In this document: in pieces, positions 31,761 through 40,383 of the stretch
Numbering within the stretch: the stretch's first letter is position 1
Layout of the letters: each line of letters begins with the position of its first letter
Assembly (NCBI GenBank): GCA_040902305.1
Contig: JBBDXN010000139.1
Location: forward strand, 11,803-75,802
Reading direction: 5' to 3'
DNA from: CAMLFJ01 sp040902305
Lineage (GTDB): Bacteria > Methylomirabilota > Methylomirabilia > Rokubacteriales > CSP1-6
DNA length: 64,000 nt
The notes under the pieces: model-generated
The model's input: only the letters and a program-made list of their open reading frames with translations
What the model was told of the DNA's origin: nothing
Databases searched by the model: none
Program-made: the position numbers and the translations under genes

Positions 31761-33314
31761 CTAGCCGCGCCGCAGGGCGAACCGCTGGATCTTGCCGGTC
31801 GTGGTCTTGGGCAGCTCGGCCACGAAGTCGATCCAGCGCGGCGCCTTGTAGCCGGCCAGGCGCTTGCGCACCAGCGCCTGCAGCTCGGCGGCGAGCGCGT
31901 CGGTGCCAATCTGATCATCGTGCAGCACGCAGAAGGCGTGCGCCTTGGTGAGCCCGTCGGCGTCGCCGCGCCCGACCACCGCCGCCTCCAGCACCGCGGG
32001 GTGCTCGCCCAGGCACGCCTCGATCTCGACCGGGGACACCCACGTGCCGCCGACTTTCAGCATGTCGTCCTGACGGCCGGAGAAGTAGAAGTAGCCGTCG
32101 CCGTCCTGGTAGAACATGTCGCCGGTGCGCAGCCACTCGCCCTGCATGGTGGCCCGGCTCCGCTCGTGGCGGTTCCAGTAGTACGCCGCGGTGGAGTCGC
32201 CCTTGATCAGGAGCTGCCCCACGAACCCGGGCGCCACCGGCCGGTCCTGGTCGTCCACCAGCCGCGCCTCGTAGCCGGGAATCACCCGCCCGCTCGAGCC
32301 CGGCCGCGCCTCACCCGGCCGGTTGGCGATGTAGTCGTGCAGCGCCTCGGTGGAGCCCACCACGTCCAGCAGCTCGTGGCCGAAGCGCGACTTCCAGGCG
32401 TGGAAGATCCCGGCGGGCAGCGCCTCGCCCGAAGACACGCAGAGCCGGAGCGACGAGAGATCGAACCGCCGCTCCGCCCCCTCTAGTTGAAGAAGCCGGC
32501 GATAGATGGTGGCCACCGCGAACAGCATGGTGGGGCGCTCGGCCTGGATCAGCTCGAAGATCCGCTCGGCGTCCAGGCGCTCCGGCACCAGCACCGACGC
32601 GGCGCCCACCAGCGCCGGGAAGTAGAGCGAGTTGCCGAGGCCGAACGCGAAGTGGAGCTTCGAGGCCGAGAAGATCCGGTCGTCGGCCGCGATGCCGAAG
32701 ATCCCCCGCCCCACCAGCTCCGCCGCGTGGACCAGGTCGTGGTGGAGATGCACGGCCGCCTTGGGCCGCCCGGTGGAGCCCGAGGTGTAGAGCCAGAGCG
32801 CCACGTCGTCGCGGCTCGTGTCGGTGGCGGCCAGCTCGGGCGAGGCCTTCTCGAGCAACCGCTCGTACTCCAGCGCGCCCCGCCGGCGCCCGCCCACCAC
32901 GATCGCGCTCTCCAGCGCCGGGCAGCGCGCGCGGACCTTGAGGATCTCGGCGGCGGCCGCCTCGGAGGCGATGATCGCGCGGGCGCGGCTGTCCTGGAGG
33001 AGGAAGGCCAGCTCTCCGGCGGGCAACCCGTCGCTCACCGGCACCGGCACCGCGCCGATCTTCATCGCGCCCCAGAAGGCCTCGGCGAACTCGGGCCGGT
33101 CCGGCAGGGCCAGCAGCACGCGCTGCTCGATCTGGACGCCGCGGGCCAGGAGCGCGTTGCCGAGCCGGTTGGCGCGGAGGGCGACCTCGCCGTAGGTGAC
33201 GTCGCGGCCGGCGAAACGAAACGCGGGCCGCCCGCCGTGGCCCGCGGCGAGGTGGCGGTCCAGGAAGTAGGCGGCGGCATTGAAGCGCTCGGGAACGTCG
33301 ATGGCCGCCGGCAT
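31761..33314 (-). CDS. Benzoate-CoA-ligase family AMP-dependent ligase
   Basis: A 517-residue adenylate-forming ligase. Motifs in order: P-loop LYTSGSTGRPKAAVH (about 174-188), SASKLHFAFGLGNSLYFP typical of benzoate-CoA ligases, GSTEALHDYI (A5), EWLRTGDMFYQDGDGYFYFSGRQDD (A7/A8), and the catalytic lysine K508 in TTGKIQR. It would activate benzoate or a related aromatic or small acid to the CoA ester. It was followed by an SsuAB-type transporter that is now broken, which may once have imported its substrate. No downstream aromatic-ring genes are present. Confidence 0.87.
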   Translation of the reverse strand: MPAAIDVPERFNAAAYFLDRHLAAGHGGRPAFRFAGRDVTYGEVALRANRLGNALLARGVQIEQRVLLALPDRPEFAEAFWGAMKIGAVPVPVSDGLPAGELAFLLQDSRARAIIASEAAAAEILKVRARCPALESAIVVGGRRRGALEYERLLEKASPELAATDTSRDDVALWLYTSGSTGRPKAAVHLHHDLVHAAELVGRGIFGIAADDRIFSASKLHFAFGLGNSLYFPALVGAASVLVPERLDAERIFELIQAERPTMLFAVATIYRRLLQLEGAERRFDLSSLRLCVSSGEALPAGIFHAWKSRFGHELLDVVGSTEALHDYIANRPGEARPGSSGRVIPGYEARLVDDQDRPVAPGFVGQLLIKGDSTAAYYWNRHERSRATMQGEWLRTGDMFYQDGDGYFYFSGRQDDMLKVGGTWVSPVEIEACLGEHPAVLEAAVVGRGDADGLTKAHAFCVLHDDQIGTDALAAELQALVRKRLAGYKAPRWIDFVAELPKTTTGKIQRFALRRG

Positions 33315-33404
33315 GCCGGCGATTCTAGCAGGAAACCTTCAGCGGGCCGCCAAGCCTCATGGGCTACAAGCGGGGTGGTGGGCGCGCCGTGGCGGGGCCG
33401 ACGG

Positions 33405-34112
33405 TCAGGGCGAGTCGGTGAACCACCGCTGATGAATCCGCTCCAGCGTGCCGTCCGCCCTCACCTCCGCGAGGGCGCGGTTGACCCGGTCGCGGAGACC
33501 GTCGTTGCCCTTGGAGAAGACCAGCCCGTACCGGAAGGTCGTCCCGGCAAGCCGGGGCCCGAGCGCCAGCCCGTCCTGCGACCGCGCGAAGTACGACCCG
33601 ATCGGATGGTCGTCCACCACCGCGTCGACCTCCTCGTCGCGGAGGGCCCGGTACGCGTCCACGTTGAAATCGAAGGTGCGCACCGTCACCGGCAGGCCCT
33701 GGCCGCGGAGGAACTCCTCGGCGGTCGTGGCCACGCGTACCCCGACCGTCTTCCCGGCCATGCCGTCGGGCCAGCGGACGGTCTCACCCTGTCGCACGAT
33801 CAGCGCCAGCTCCGCCTCGAAGTACGGATCGCTGAACTCGACCATCTGGCGACGCTCGGCGGTGATGGTCGCCGCCGTGCAGATCATGTCCATCCGGCCA
33901 CTTCGCAGCTCGTCGAGCGCGACGCTCCAGAGCGCGCTGCGGCAGCGCAGCTCCACCCCGAGCCGGGAGGCGAGCGCTTCCAGCAGATCCACCTCGAAGC
34001 CGCGAAACTCCGGCGTGCCGGGCAGGCCGAAGCAGAGCGGCGGCGGCGGTGATTCGTCGACCCCGACGGCGAGGACGCCGGGCGCTTCCGGGCTCGAGCG
34101 CGCATTCACCAT
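33405..34112 (-). CDS. SBP_bac_3-type solute-binding domain protein without signal peptide
   Basis: A 235-residue single-domain protein with the polar amino-acid receptor fold: GVLAVGVDESPPPPLCFG, FRGFEVDLLEALASRLGVEL, GRMDMICTAATITAERRQMVEFSDPYFE and GKTVGVRVATTAEEFL. The start at 34112 overlaps the SDR stop (TGATG) and gives MVNARSSPEAPGV, with no hydrophobic signal sequence. So the protein should stay cytoplasmic unless translation begins elsewhere. No permease or ATPase accompanies it. It may be a cytosolic ligand sensor or cyclohexadienyl-dehydratase-like enzyme, since that enzyme shares this fold. Function unknown. Confidence 0.75.
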   Translation of the reverse strand: MVNARSSPEAPGVLAVGVDESPPPPLCFGLPGTPEFRGFEVDLLEALASRLGVELRCRSALWSVALDELRSGRMDMICTAATITAERRQMVEFSDPYFEAELALIVRQGETVRWPDGMAGKTVGVRVATTAEEFLRGQGLPVTVRTFDFNVDAYRALRDEEVDAVVDDHPIGSYFARSQDGLALGPRLAGTTFRYGLVFSKGNDGLRDRVNRALAEVRADGTLERIHQRWFTDSP

Positions 34113-34861
34113 CACATCATGGCCTGGCCACCGTTCACGTCGAGGACCGCGCCGGTGATGTGGCGCGCCGCCGCGGAGGCCAGGAAGAGCACCGCCTCGG
34201 CCACGTCCTCGGGATCGCCGAGCCGACGCAGCGGGATCGTCTCCGCGAGCGTGCGCGTCGCCTCCGGGCTGCGCGCGCCCAGCACCCGCGCGGTGGCGGT
34301 AGTGCCGGGGGCGACGGCATTCACCGCGATCCCGTCCGGCGCCCACTCGCCGGCCAGCTGGCGGGTGAGCCCGAGGATGGCGGCCTTCGCGGCGGCGTAG
34401 GGCGCGGCGGTGAGCACCGCGCCGCTGCGGCCCACGATCGAGGAGAGGTTCACGATGCGGCCCCCGCCCTGGCGCCGCATGATCGGTAGCATCGCCGTCG
34501 AGCAGAGGAACACGCTCGTCAAGTTGACGCGGAGGATGGCGTCCCACTCCTCGGGCGTGAACTCCTCCGCGCGCTTGATGCCGGGAAAGCGGCCCGCATT
34601 GTTCACGAGGATGTCGACCCGCCCCCAGCGTGCTACCACCGCCGCGGCCGCCTCCCGCACCGCGTGCGGCACGGTCACGTCGCACTCGACGGCAAAGGCC
34701 TCGCCGTGCTCCCGCACGATCTCGTCGGCCACCCGGCGGCCGCCCGCGTCCACCTCGAGGATGGCCACCCGCGCCCCCTCGCGGGCGAAGGCCCGGGCGA
34801 TGGCCATGCCGATCCCGTTCCCTCCCCCGGTCACCACCACCACCTGACCACCGAACCGCAT
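34112..34861 (-). CDS. Short-chain dehydrogenase/reductase (FabG-like SDR)
   Basis: A 249-residue classical SDR. TGGGNGIG lies at about 13-20, NNAG near 88, the catalytic serine in NLSSIVG, and Y-x3-K in YAAAK near 152. The ATG at 34861 has GGAGGGAG eight bases upstream and opens directly with the first strand (MRFGGQVVVVTGG). It is translationally coupled to the binding-domain protein, an unusual partnership suggesting a shared ligand. The substrate is unknown. Confidence 0.88.
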   Translation of the reverse strand: MRFGGQVVVVTGGGNGIGMAIARAFAREGARVAILEVDAGGRRVADEIVREHGEAFAVECDVTVPHAVREAAAAVVARWGRVDILVNNAGRFPGIKRAEEFTPEEWDAILRVNLTSVFLCSTAMLPIMRRQGGGRIVNLSSIVGRSGAVLTAAPYAAAKAAILGLTRQLAGEWAPDGIAVNAVAPGTTATARVLGARSPEATRTLAETIPLRRLGDPEDVAEAVLFLASAAARHITGAVLDVNGGQAMM

Positions 34862-34889
34862 CGCGCTCCCTCCGGGCGACGATTCTACG

Positions 34890-35156
34890 CTAAGGGTAGG
34901 GGTCCTTCGTTCGCGGCGCGTCCGGCGCTTGCTCGTCAAGCGACTGGCGATACCTCAAGCAGCCTTGCAGGAACTGTGGCCAATCCGGCACCGCCGGAAT
35001 CGGATCGGTCTTCTCCGGCAAGAGTCCCCAGAGAGCCGGGTGATGCCAGCAGAGCTCGTGTCGCGTACTGTCGCGGTGCTCTCGGATGCCTTCTCGCAGT
35101 GCCTTCACCTCGTTCATGAGCTGCTGCCGCGACATCCGGTCCAGGTCCTCGTCCAT
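34890..35156 (-). CDS. Small conserved hypothetical protein, 88 aa
   Basis: The start at 35156 is chosen for the GGAGAA seven bases upstream. The N-terminal MDEDLDRMSRQQLMNEVKAL is a charged, probably coiled-coil helix. The centre HELCWHHPALWGLLPEK is very Trp/His-rich, followed by VPDWPQFLQGCLRYRQSLDEQ. I recall close relatives as unnamed small proteins in many metagenomic genomes, often near mobile DNA, but no function is known to me. The C-H-H cluster could bind metal. It lies between SDR and methyltransferase genes. Confidence 0.7.
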   Translation of the reverse strand: MDEDLDRMSRQQLMNEVKALREGIREHRDSTRHELCWHHPALWGLLPEKTDPIPAVPDWPQFLQGCLRYRQSLDEQAPDAPRTKDPYP

Positions 35157-35214
35157 GATGGTTCTCCAGGTGAGCATGCCCCGCATGGCCTCGTAGATCT
35201 CTACGGCCGTCGTG

Positions 35215-36033
35215 TCACTTCGTGGCGCTCGCCAGGTGCGCTTCGATCGGAAATGCCAGCGGGCCCCCGCCCGGGTAGGAATCGAGGGCGTGAGCGACCT
35301 CGGTGACCAAGTCGGCACGGGCGGCGTCGGACACCTTGGCCACGTGGGCGGCCAGGGGGGAGGCGGCAACCTGGTCCTGCACGAAGCGCGCCGCCGAGGG
35401 AAAGCGAACCGACCTGGTGTGGGGCTGAATCGCGATGTCGCGGAAGCCCGCGCCGGCGACGAGCGCCCGCAACTCGTCGGCCTCGGCGAGCCCGAAGGGG
35501 GCGAGCATGACGCCCGCCGCCTCGGCGCTCACGTGCCGCTCGAGGGCAGCGGCCAGCGCGCCGAACCCGGGGCTGTGCTGGATGCCGCGCCACACCATCA
35601 GCCCGGCCCGGCCACCGGCCACCAGGACCCGATGCATCTCCCGCAACGCCGCCGGGCGATCGGGAAAGAACTGGAGGCCCGCCTGGCAGTAGACGATGTC
35701 GAACGCGGAGTCCGGGAATGGCATGCTCGTTGCGCTCGCCTCCTTCCAGGTGATCGGCGCGCTTCCCGGCACCGTCTCGGATGCCGCGGCGGCGGCCAGC
35801 ATGCCCGGATTCAGATCGAGGCCGACCACCATCCCGGTGGGCCCGACCCGCTGCGCGGCCAGTCGAGCGACCACGCCGGTACCGCATGCGACGTCCAGGA
35901 CCCGCTCGCCTAAGCGCGGAGCACCCAGCGGGACGACCAGCGACGCCCACGCCGCGAACAGCGCCGGAACGAGCGCGCGCTCGTAGGTTGACGCCGCGTC
36001 TCCGGCGACTCGCCATCGCTCCCGATCACTCAT
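35215..36033 (-). CDS. Class I SAM-dependent methyltransferase (UbiE/Methyltransf_11-like)
   Basis: A 272-residue methyltransferase. SAM motif I is VLDVACGTGVVARLA (about 45-59), followed by GLDLNPGMLAAA (acidic residue binding the ribose), SMPFPDSAFDIVYCQAGLQFF and LREMHRVLVAGGRAGL. The C-terminal third (from about 170) is variable and should determine the acceptor. The layout matches small-molecule methylases of the ubiquinone/menaquinone group, but no quinone genes are nearby. It is probably monocistronic or co-transcribed with the small gene at 34890. Confidence 0.85.
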   Translation of the reverse strand: MSDRERWRVAGDAASTYERALVPALFAAWASLVVPLGAPRLGERVLDVACGTGVVARLAAQRVGPTGMVVGLDLNPGMLAAAAASETVPGSAPITWKEASATSMPFPDSAFDIVYCQAGLQFFPDRPAALREMHRVLVAGGRAGLMVWRGIQHSPGFGALAAALERHVSAEAAGVMLAPFGLAEADELRALVAGAGFRDIAIQPHTRSVRFPSAARFVQDQVAASPLAAHVAKVSDAARADLVTEVAHALDSYPGGGPLAFPIEAHLASATK

Positions 36034-36119
36034 GATGGCCCCTCCAACGTTCGATCGTGAAACCGGGCGTGCGACGTGTCAAGCACTTGAGCTGGCGTCG
36101 CCCGAGGGGGAGGTCTACC

Positions 36120-36200
36120 ATGATCTCCACGCCGCGCGCGCAGATGGCCATGTCGCTCGGCTTCTACCTCTTCCGCGTCTTCAAGCCGGCGCCCCGCTAG
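36120..36200 (+). CDS. Possible very small protein, 26 aa
   Basis: An ATG preceded by GGGGGAGGTCTACC (strong Shine-Dalgarno, seven-base spacing) opens a 26-codon frame: MISTPRAQMAMSLGFYLFRV, then FKPAPR. The centre (MAMSLGFYLFRVF) is hydrophobic and could insert into a membrane, flanked by basic residues. It is the only + strand frame in this region, between the methyltransferase start and the arfB stop. It could equally be chance; no relatives are recognised. Confidence 0.3.
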   Translation: MISTPRAQMAMSLGFYLFRVFKPAPR

Positions 36201-36203
36201 GCT

Positions 36204-36635
36204 TCAGTCAGCCTCGCCCGGCCGCGCCCGCCAGCGCTTCACGTCCGCCCGGCGCTTCTTGCCGGCCAGGCGCCGCCGTTTCGCGCCGGCCGAGGGCCGC
36301 GTCTTCACGCGCCGGCGCGGCACCACGAGGGCGGCGCGGATCAGCTCGGCCACCCGGGCGCGTGCGTCCTCCAGGTTGCGCGCCTGGTTGCGCGTCGCCT
36401 GGCTGATGACCACCAGGCGCCCGTCGGCGTCGAGCCGGTTCTGGGCCAGGCGGGAGAGGCGCGCCCGCGCGTCGGCGGCGAGCCCCTCGATCCCCGCCAG
36501 GTCCACGCGCAGGTCGATCTTGGTCGAGACCTTGTTGACGTTCTGGCCGCCCGGCGCCGAGGCCCGCGCCGCGTGCACGGTCAGCGCGGAGGCCAGCACG
36601 CGCACCTCCGCGGTCACGACGATCGAGTCGGCCAT
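36204..36635 (-). CDS. arfB: Alternative ribosome-rescue factor B (peptidyl-tRNA hydrolase)
   Basis: A 143-residue release-factor-like protein that frees ribosomes stalled on non-stop mRNA by hydrolysing peptidyl-tRNA. The catalytic GGQ lies in ASAPGGQNVNKVSTKIDLR (about residues 27-45). The C-terminal third is a long basic tail (RRRVKTRP, AGKKRRADVKRW) that enters the empty mRNA channel. There is no stop-codon-recognition domain, which separates it from RF1/RF2. It overlaps the upstream PH-domain gene by 22 bp. Confidence 0.9.
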   Translation of the reverse strand: MADSIVVTAEVRVLASALTVHAARASAPGGQNVNKVSTKIDLRVDLAGIEGLAADARARLSRLAQNRLDADGRLVVISQATRNQARNLEDARARVAELIRAALVVPRRRVKTRPSAGAKRRRLAGKKRRADVKRWRARPGEAD

Positions 36636-37138
36636 GACGCGGGCTTCGCGGGCAGCTCGGCGTGGAGCGCGGCGACGAACTCGTCGGGGCGGCTCGGCGA
36701 GAGCACGACGAGGCCGCCGCGGGTCTGGAGGAACACCAGGTCGTCGGTGTTGGCGATGGCGAGATAGTGCCAGCCGGTGCGCGGGTTCCAGCGCGGCCCG
36801 TGGGAGCCGAAGAGGCTGTTGAAGCCGGCGGCGAGCAGCCCGCCGATCGGGCGCGGCTCGCGGTCGCAGCCGGTGATGCGGTCGTAGGGGATGAGGCGCG
36901 GCGACCAGCGCCGCTCGAGGCGCAGGCCGCCTTCCTCCAGCGTGTAGCCACTTGGCGCCATCCCCTGGATCATCCACAGCGCACCCAGGAAGGGCAGCGG
37001 CAGGATGAGCAGGCTCGGATCGCCGGAGCTGGCGACGAGTGCGACCGACAGGAGGAAGGGCCCGCCGAAGCCGAGCCCGATTCCGACCACCCCGGCGAGG
37101 AGTCGCTGCTTTCGCCCGAGGAGGGCCGGGAAGTGCAC
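36614..37138 (-). CDS. PH-domain-like membrane protein of unknown function
   Basis: A 174-residue protein with two N-terminal hydrophobic segments (GVVGIGLGFGGPFLLSVALV and LLILPLPFLGALWMI) followed by a bacterial PH-like domain: YTLEEGGLRLERRWSPRLIPYDRI, then FNSLFGSH and DDLVFLQTRGGLVVLSPSRPDEFVAAL. The GTG at 37138 is the best start; the longer open frame upstream has alien codon use and lies in the ndk gene. Such proteins are common and uncharacterised. It follows ndk after 13 bp and overlaps arfB. Confidence 0.75.
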   Translation of the reverse strand: MHFPALLGRKQRLLAGVVGIGLGFGGPFLLSVALVASSGDPSLLILPLPFLGALWMIQGMAPSGYTLEEGGLRLERRWSPRLIPYDRITGCDREPRPIGGLLAAGFNSLFGSHGPRWNPRTGWHYLAIANTDDLVFLQTRGGLVVLSPSRPDEFVAALHAELPAKPASWPTRSS

Positions 37139-37151
37139 GCGGCCTCTCGGG

Positions 37152-37577
37152 CTAGCGGGGGAAGATCTCGAGCGCGCCGAAGAAGTAGGGGATCTCGAAG
37201 GCGGCCGACTCGGGCGAGTCGGAGCCATGGACCGCGTTGGCCTCGATGGACGAGGCAAACTCCTTGCGAATCGTCCCCGCGTCGGCCTTGGCCGGATCGG
37301 TGGCGCCCATCAGCTCGCGCAGCCGCGCGATGGCGCTCTCGCCTTCGAGCACGATGGGCATGCACGGGCCCTGGGTCATGAAGGCGCAGAGGCTGCCGTA
37401 GAACGGCCGCTCCTTGTGCACGATGTAGAAGCCGCCGGCCTGGGCCGCGCTCAGATGGATCAGCTTGGCGGCGAGCACCTTGAGGCCCGCCTGCTCGAAG
37501 CGGGCGATGATCTGGCCCGTGACGCCCTGGGCGACGGCATCCGGCTTGATGATGGTGAGGGTGCGCTGGACGGCCAT
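37152..37577 (-). CDS. ndk: Nucleoside-diphosphate kinase
   Basis: A 141-residue enzyme transferring gamma-phosphate between nucleoside di- and triphosphates through a phosphohistidine. The ATG at 37577 gives MAVQRTLTIIKPDAVAQG, the conserved opening; the active histidine is H117 in NAVHGSDSPESA. The length is standard. It is the gene after sucD, with a 13-bp gap. The kinase can interconvert GTP and ATP made by succinyl-CoA synthetase, and this order is seen in other bacteria. Confidence 0.95.
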   Translation of the reverse strand: MAVQRTLTIIKPDAVAQGVTGQIIARFEQAGLKVLAAKLIHLSAAQAGGFYIVHKERPFYGSLCAFMTQGPCMPIVLEGESAIARLRELMGATDPAKADAGTIRKEFASSIEANAVHGSDSPESAAFEIPYFFGALEIFPR

Positions 37578-37590
37578 CGCGGAGAGGTCC

Positions 37591-38469
37591 CTACCCTTTC
37601 TCGCCGACCACGCGGGCCACGGTGGCGCCCATGTCGGCGGGGCTCTTGACGGTGGTGATGCCGGCGGCTTCCATGGCGGCCATCTTCTCGGCGGCGGTGC
37701 CCTTGCCACCGGCGATGATGGCGCCCGCGTGGCCCATGCGGCGGCCGGGCGGCGCGGTTTGACCACAAATGAATCCCACGACCGGCTTGGTGACGTGGGC
37801 CTTGATGAAGGCGGCGGCCTCTTCTTCTGCCGTTCCGCCGATCTCCCCGATCATCATGATCGAGGTCGTGTCCGGGTCGGCCTGGAAGAGCTCGAGCACG
37901 TCGATGAAGTTGGTGCCGTTGACCGGATCGCCCCCGATGCCCACGCAGGAGGACTGGCCGAGCCCGCGCTGGGTGAGCTGGTGGACGACCTCGTAGGTCA
38001 GCGTGCCGCTGCGCGAGACCACGCCCACGTGTCCGACCTTGTGGATGTGGCCCGGCATGATCCCGATCTTGGCCTGGCCCGGCGTGATCAGGCCCGGGCA
38101 GTTGGGGCCGATGAGCCGGCTCGGGGTGCGGCTGAGAAACGCCTTCACCCGCACCATGTCCGCGACGGGCACGCCCTCGGTGATGCACACGACGAGCGGC
38201 ATGCCCGCGTCCGCCGCTTCCATGATCGCGTCGGCCGCGGCGGGCGGCGGCACGAAGATCAGCGCGCAGTCGGCGCCGGTCGCCTTCGCGGCCTCTTCCA
38301 CCGTGTTCCAGACCGCGAAGCCCTCGTGGGTCGTCCCGCCCTTGCCCGGCGTCACCCCACCCACCACCTGGGTGCCGTACTCCTTGCACCGCGCGGCGTG
38401 AAAGGCGCCCTCCTTGCCGGTGATGCCCTGCACCAGCACGCGCGTGCTCTTGTCAACCAGGACGCTCAT
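37591..38469 (-). CDS. sucD: Succinyl-CoA synthetase alpha subunit
   Basis: A 292-residue CoA-binding subunit of the TCA enzyme converting succinyl-CoA and ADP/GDP to succinate and ATP/GTP. The N-terminal CoA loop is VLVQGITGKEGAFHA, the glutamate/phosphate region GVVSRSGTLTYE, and the phosphohistidine lies in RRMGHAGAI near residue 243. Its ATG overlaps the sucC stop (ATGA), so both subunits are coupled. Length is typical. Confidence 0.95.
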   Translation of the reverse strand: MSVLVDKSTRVLVQGITGKEGAFHAARCKEYGTQVVGGVTPGKGGTTHEGFAVWNTVEEAAKATGADCALIFVPPPAAADAIMEAADAGMPLVVCITEGVPVADMVRVKAFLSRTPSRLIGPNCPGLITPGQAKIGIMPGHIHKVGHVGVVSRSGTLTYEVVHQLTQRGLGQSSCVGIGGDPVNGTNFIDVLELFQADPDTTSIMMIGEIGGTAEEEAAAFIKAHVTKPVVGFICGQTAPPGRRMGHAGAIIAGGKGTAAEKMAAMEAAGITTVKSPADMGATVARVVGEKG

Positions 38470-39626
38470 GCGCGCGCGAGCTCCACCACCTTCTTCGCGC
38501 CCTCGCCCATGTCGTTGACCATCACGAGGCCCAGGCCCGACTCGGCCAGCATCTTCTTGCCCTGCTCCACGTTGGTGCCTTCGGCGCGCAGCACCACCGG
38601 CAGCGTGAGCCCGAGCTTCTTCACCGCGGCGATGATGCCCTCGGCGAGCCGGTCCACTCGGAGAATGCCGCCGAACACGTTGATGAAGACCGCCTTCACG
38701 CTCGGGTCGGACGAGAGGATGCGGAACGCGTTCTCGATCTGCTCGGGCGAGGCGCCGCCGCCCACGTCCAGGAAGTTGGCGGGCTCGCCGCCGGCCAGCT
38801 TGATGATGTCCATGGTGGCCATCGCGAGGCCGGCCCCGTTCACCATGCAGCCGACGTTGCCGTCCAGCTTGATGTAGTTGAGGCTGTACTTCGAGGCCTC
38901 CACGTCGAGCGGGGTTTCCTCGTTGACGTCGCGCAGCGCCACCACGTCCTTGTGGCGGTAGAGCGCGTTGTCGTCGAAGGTGAGCTTGGCGTCGAGCGCC
39001 AGCACCCTCCCATCGGTGGTAATAACAAGTGGATTAACCTCGGCCAGGGAGCAGTCCTTGTCGAGGTAGGCCCGGAACAGGTTCAGGATCAGGGCCACGC
39101 CCGCCTTGAACTGGTCGCCCGTGAGCCCCAGGCCAAAGGCCAGGTTGCGGGCCTGAAAGGCCTGCAGCCCGAGCGCGGGGTCCGTCCACTCCCGGACGAT
39201 CTTCTCCGGGTGCGTGGCGGCGACCGCCTCGATGTCCATGCCGCCCGCCTGCGAGGCCATCACCACGTGGGTGCCGCGGCCGCGGTCGAGCGTCATCGAG
39301 AGGTAGAGCTCGGTGGCGATCGGGGAGGCCTCCTCCACCAGCACCTTCAGCACCTTGATGCCCTCGGGCGGCGTCTGCGGGGTCTTGAGCATCATGCCGA
39401 GGATCAGCGATGCCGCGGCCTCGGCGCCCGCCGCGGCGTCGGCCAGCTTCACGCCGCCGGCCTTGCCGCGGCCGCCCGCGTGCACCTGCGCCTTGACGAC
39501 TACTCGACCGTTCAGTTGTTGCGCAATTTCGCGGGCCTGGGCCGGCGAGTCGGCCACGTCCCCGTTGGGCACGGGCACCCCGAACTCCTTCAGGATCGCC
39601 TTGCCCTGATACTCGTGGATCTTCAT
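38466..39626 (-). CDS. sucC: Succinyl-CoA synthetase beta subunit (ADP-forming type)
   Basis: A 386-residue ATP-grasp subunit. It opens MKIHEYQGKAILKEFGVPVP, carries the grasp loop KAQVHAGGRGKAGGVK (about 40-60), the metal/succinate region EVNPLV and the ligase domain GNVGCMVNGAGLAMATMD. Nucleotide preference (ATP or GTP) cannot be read by eye. It sits four bases after sdhB, inside the TCA block. Confidence 0.95.
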   Translation of the reverse strand: MKIHEYQGKAILKEFGVPVPNGDVADSPAQAREIAQQLNGRVVVKAQVHAGGRGKAGGVKLADAAAGAEAAASLILGMMLKTPQTPPEGIKVLKVLVEEASPIATELYLSMTLDRGRGTHVVMASQAGGMDIEAVAATHPEKIVREWTDPALGLQAFQARNLAFGLGLTGDQFKAGVALILNLFRAYLDKDCSLAEVNPLVITTDGRVLALDAKLTFDDNALYRHKDVVALRDVNEETPLDVEASKYSLNYIKLDGNVGCMVNGAGLAMATMDIIKLAGGEPANFLDVGGGASPEQIENAFRILSSDPSVKAVFINVFGGILRVDRLAEGIIAAVKKLGLTLPVVLRAEGTNVEQGKKMLAESGLGLVMVNDMGEGAKKVVELARA

Positions 39627-39630
39627 GCGA

Positions 39631-40383
39631 TCAGGACGACGCCTTCTTGTGGCCCCGGAGCTTGCGCACCACCAACACGATGGGGTCGAAGTTGTCGGCC
39701 ATCCGCTCCTTGAGCGGGATGATGCCGTTGTCGGTGATGTGGATGTGCTCGGGGCAGACCTCGGTGCAGCACTTGGTGATGTTGCAGAGCCCGACCCCCG
39801 CCTGCTCATCCATGAACTCGGTGCGGTCCCGGGTGTCGAGCGGGTGCATCTCGAGGCCGGCGATCTTGATGAAGAAGCGCGGGCCGGAGAAGCGCTTCTT
39901 CAGATCGTGGTCGCGGATCACGTGGCAGACGTCCTGGCACAGGAAGCACTCGATGCATTTGTGGAACTCCTGCCCGCGCTCGATGTCCTCCTGCATCATC
40001 CGGTACTTGCCGTCCGCGTCCGGCGGCCGCAGGCGCAGCGGCGGCACCTGCTTGGCCTTCTCGTAGTTGTACGAGACGTCGGTGACCAGGTCCCGGATGA
40101 TCGGAAAGGTCCGGATCGGCGCCACCGAGATCGGCTCGCCTTCCTTGAAGATGTCCATCCGGGTCATGCACATGAGGCGCGGCCTGCCGTTGATCTCCGC
40201 GCTGCACGAGCCGCACTTGCCCGCCTTGCAGTTCCAGCGGCAGGCCAGATCCGGGGCCTGCGTCGCCTGAATGCGGTGGATGACGTCGAGCACCACCATC
40301 CCCACGCCGCTCTCGACCCGGTACTCCTTGAAGTCGCCCCCCGCGGGGTCGCCGCGGAACACCCGCATCGTGAAGTTCGGCAT
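39631..40383 (-). CDS. sdhB: Succinate dehydrogenase iron-sulfur subunit (first complex)
   Basis: A 250-residue electron-transfer subunit. The N-terminal ferredoxin domain holds the 2Fe-2S cysteines C52, C57, C60 and C72 (NCKAGKCGSCSAEINGR). The C-terminal domain has CIECFLCQDVCH for the 4Fe-4S and CNITKCCTEVCP for the 3Fe-4S cluster near the quinone. The ATG at 40383 overlaps the sdhA stop. The long CRWNCKAGKC spacing and an insert before the second domain are as in the actinobacterial-type complexes. Confidence 0.92.
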   Translation of the reverse strand: MPNFTMRVFRGDPAGGDFKEYRVESGVGMVVLDVIHRIQATQAPDLACRWNCKAGKCGSCSAEINGRPRLMCMTRMDIFKEGEPISVAPIRTFPIIRDLVTDVSYNYEKAKQVPPLRLRPPDADGKYRMMQEDIERGQEFHKCIECFLCQDVCHVIRDHDLKKRFSGPRFFIKIAGLEMHPLDTRDRTEFMDEQAGVGLCNITKCCTEVCPEHIHITDNGIIPLKERMADNFDPIVLVVRKLRGHKKASS

